This document shows, piece after piece, positions 62,819-64,000 of a stretch of 64,000 nt of DNA. How positions within the stretch are numbered: position 1 is the stretch's first letter; every line of letters starts with the position of its first letter. The notes under the pieces were generated by a model. That model saw only the letters and a program-made list of their open reading frames with translations. It did no database searches and had not been told where the DNA came from. The position numbers and the translations under genes were made by a program. Origin of the DNA: Streptomyces humicola (GTDB taxonomy: Bacteria; Actinomycetota; Actinomycetes; Streptomycetales; Streptomycetaceae); contig NZ_JANFNG010000011.1 in NCBI RefSeq assembly GCF_024436035.1, positions 141,004 through 205,003 of the forward strand, read 5' to 3'.

Positions 62819-63663
62819 CCATGGCAACTGTCACCACCGGAGTGGCGGGTCACGCAACCCCGCAACCGCGCGGCGGAGTCGTCCAGATGGCGCGCGATTC
62901 CTGGGTAATCGCCCGGCGGAACCTGCGCCGCATGACCCGCATACCCGAGATCGTGGTCTTCGGACTGATGCAGCCGGTGATGTTCGTGCTGCTCTTCTCA
63001 TACGTGATGGGGGGCGCGATCAGGATACCGGGCGGCGGCTACCGGGAGTTCCTGATGGCCGGGATCTTCGCCCAGACAGTTGCCTTCGCGGTGGAAGGGG
63101 CCTCGGCCGGCATCGCAGACGACATGACCAAGGGCCTGGTGGACCGCTTCCGCTCGCTGCCCATGGCGCGTTCGGCGGTGCTCGCCGGGCGGACCCTGGC
63201 CGACGTGGTGCAGAGCGCCTTCGTCCTGCTGGTGCTGGCAATGGTGGCGCTCCTGGTGGGCTGGCGGGTGCACCACGGGATACTCAAGGCGCTGGGCGCC
63301 TTCCTGCTGCTGCTTCTACTGGGCTACGCCTTCTCCTGGATCGGGGCGCTGATCGGCCTGTCGCTGCGCAGCCCAGAGGCAGCCACCTCGGCGGGCCTGA
63401 TCTGGCTCTTCCCACTCACTTTTCTCTCCAACGCCTTCGTCCCGGTGAACACCATGCCAGGCTGGCTGCAGGCGTTCGCGTACTGGAACCCGTTCAGCGC
63501 CACTGTCCAGGCCTGCCGGAAACTGTTCGGCAACCCCGGGGCGGACAGCGCGCACGCCTGGCCGATGCAGCATCCGGTCGCGGCATCCACGCTCTGGTCA
63601 CTGCTGATCCTGGCGCTGTTCTCCTGGCTGTCGGTGCGCAAGTACCGCAACGCGGTCGGCTGA
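62815..63663 (+). CDS. ABC-2 type permease, DrrB-like
   Basis: The 282-residue protein has an N-terminal cytoplasmic amphipathic part, then about six hydrophobic segments and the DrrB-type motifs RNLRRMTRIPEIVVFGLMQPVMF, GIADDMTKGLVDRFRSLPMAR (the ABC-2 signature) and FLSNAFVPVNTMPGWLQAFAYWNPFSA. GTG 62815 overlaps the ATPase stop by the GTGA arrangement; ATG 62821 is an alternative. It forms the membrane part of the exporter with the preceding ATPase. Confidence 0.93.
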
Positions 63664-64000
63664 CCGGCCGAGGAGAGGCCGAACGGCGGTGGTTCCGGGC
63701 CCGATCGACGGCGGACCCACGGTAGGCACGCAGCGCCGGGGCTGGAAGTGGATCTCGAGTGTGCGATGATCTTGCTCTGTGGCGTGTGGGACACGGCGGT
63801 TTCCTGCGGGGTCCCCAGAGCGCACGCGAAAGTGTGCACGCAGATGCCGTACCCCGGCACTGCTCGTCGTGGTGGCACTCGCGGAAGCCACTGGCTCTCC
63901 GAGCACGCCCGGCACCCGTAGACCATCGGCCCGGCGCTGTCGTCGGCACCCGATCGGAGTAACGCAGCGGGCCGCTCGGTACTCCATGTGGTGGTGTTGG
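63664..64000. other. Intergenic region at the window edge
   Basis: No gene is supported. The sequence around 63745-63850 looks mosaic and might be an insertion-sequence flank, but no inverted repeat or transposase is seen before the window ends. Confidence 0.35.

Overview
The window is very GC-rich, with GTG/TTG starts, strongly GC-biased third codon positions and typically actinobacterial gene families: a DUF397/XRE/ATP-binding trio, an RNase H-CobC type fusion, a 25-aa bL37-like protein and an A-T-R NRPS. It reads as chromosomal DNA of a Streptomyces or a close relative. No phylogenetic search was possible, so the genus is an inference.

Layout. (1) 1-6150 is conserved core: two genes on the minus strand, an operon of a Nif3-like protein, a coiled-coil/C4 zinc-ribbon protein and RNase HI-phosphatase, the minus-strand yaaA, and the RNase P RNA gene rnpB. 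(2) 6151-32450 is a defence-rich accessory region that begins right after rnpB with a broken IS110-type transposase. It holds a DISARM-like three-gene operon: a 2110-aa Ser/Thr kinase-DEAD/DEAH helicase-DUF1998 fusion, a SNF2 helicase and an Eco57I/PglX-like adenine methyltransferase. Next come a DUF397/XRE/ATP-binding regulatory trio, a zinc-hook ATPase with a possible HEPN-type tail plus a 125-aa partner, an McrBC pair with modified-DNA-reader-like N-terminal regions, a UvrD-like helicase with an internal deletion, and an HTH-headed N6-adenine methylase on the minus strand. (3) 32950-45420 carries two consecutive kdp potassium-ATPase operons. Each starts with a KdpE-box-like direct repeat and a 27-aa membrane micro-ORF. 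The first has no kdpD; the second has only a 180-aa in-frame deletion remnant. Both retain a KdpE-like regulator with an altered acidic pocket. The two kdpB copies share a 356-bp tract differing at two positions. (4) 45470-53230 is mixed: bL37-like micro-gene, SDR, small membrane protein, acetyltransferase remnant, LysR regulator, a secreted M9 collagenase-like protein whose HExxH reads YExxH, and an M24 peptidase. (5) 53391-63663 holds a secreted S33 hydrolase and a small biosynthetic cluster (two tandem P450s, an A-T-R NRPS, a PPOX-type flavoprotein), divergent from a DrrAB-type ABC exporter.

How the parts fit. The defence genes look like layered protection: a modification-linked DISARM-like module, a possible RNA-targeting suicide ATPase, and McrBC against modified DNA. 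A GTTGAC-N3-GTCAAC-like inverted repeat occurs upstream of three of these units, hinting at shared control. The kdp region suggests duplicated potassium uptake that has lost its own sensor kinase. The terminal cluster is consistent with reductive release of a carrier-bound amino acid as an aldehyde or alcohol, with P450 tailoring and export. The strongest candidate for an undescribed system is the kinase-helicase-DUF1998 / SNF2 / methyltransferase operon at 7862-21349.
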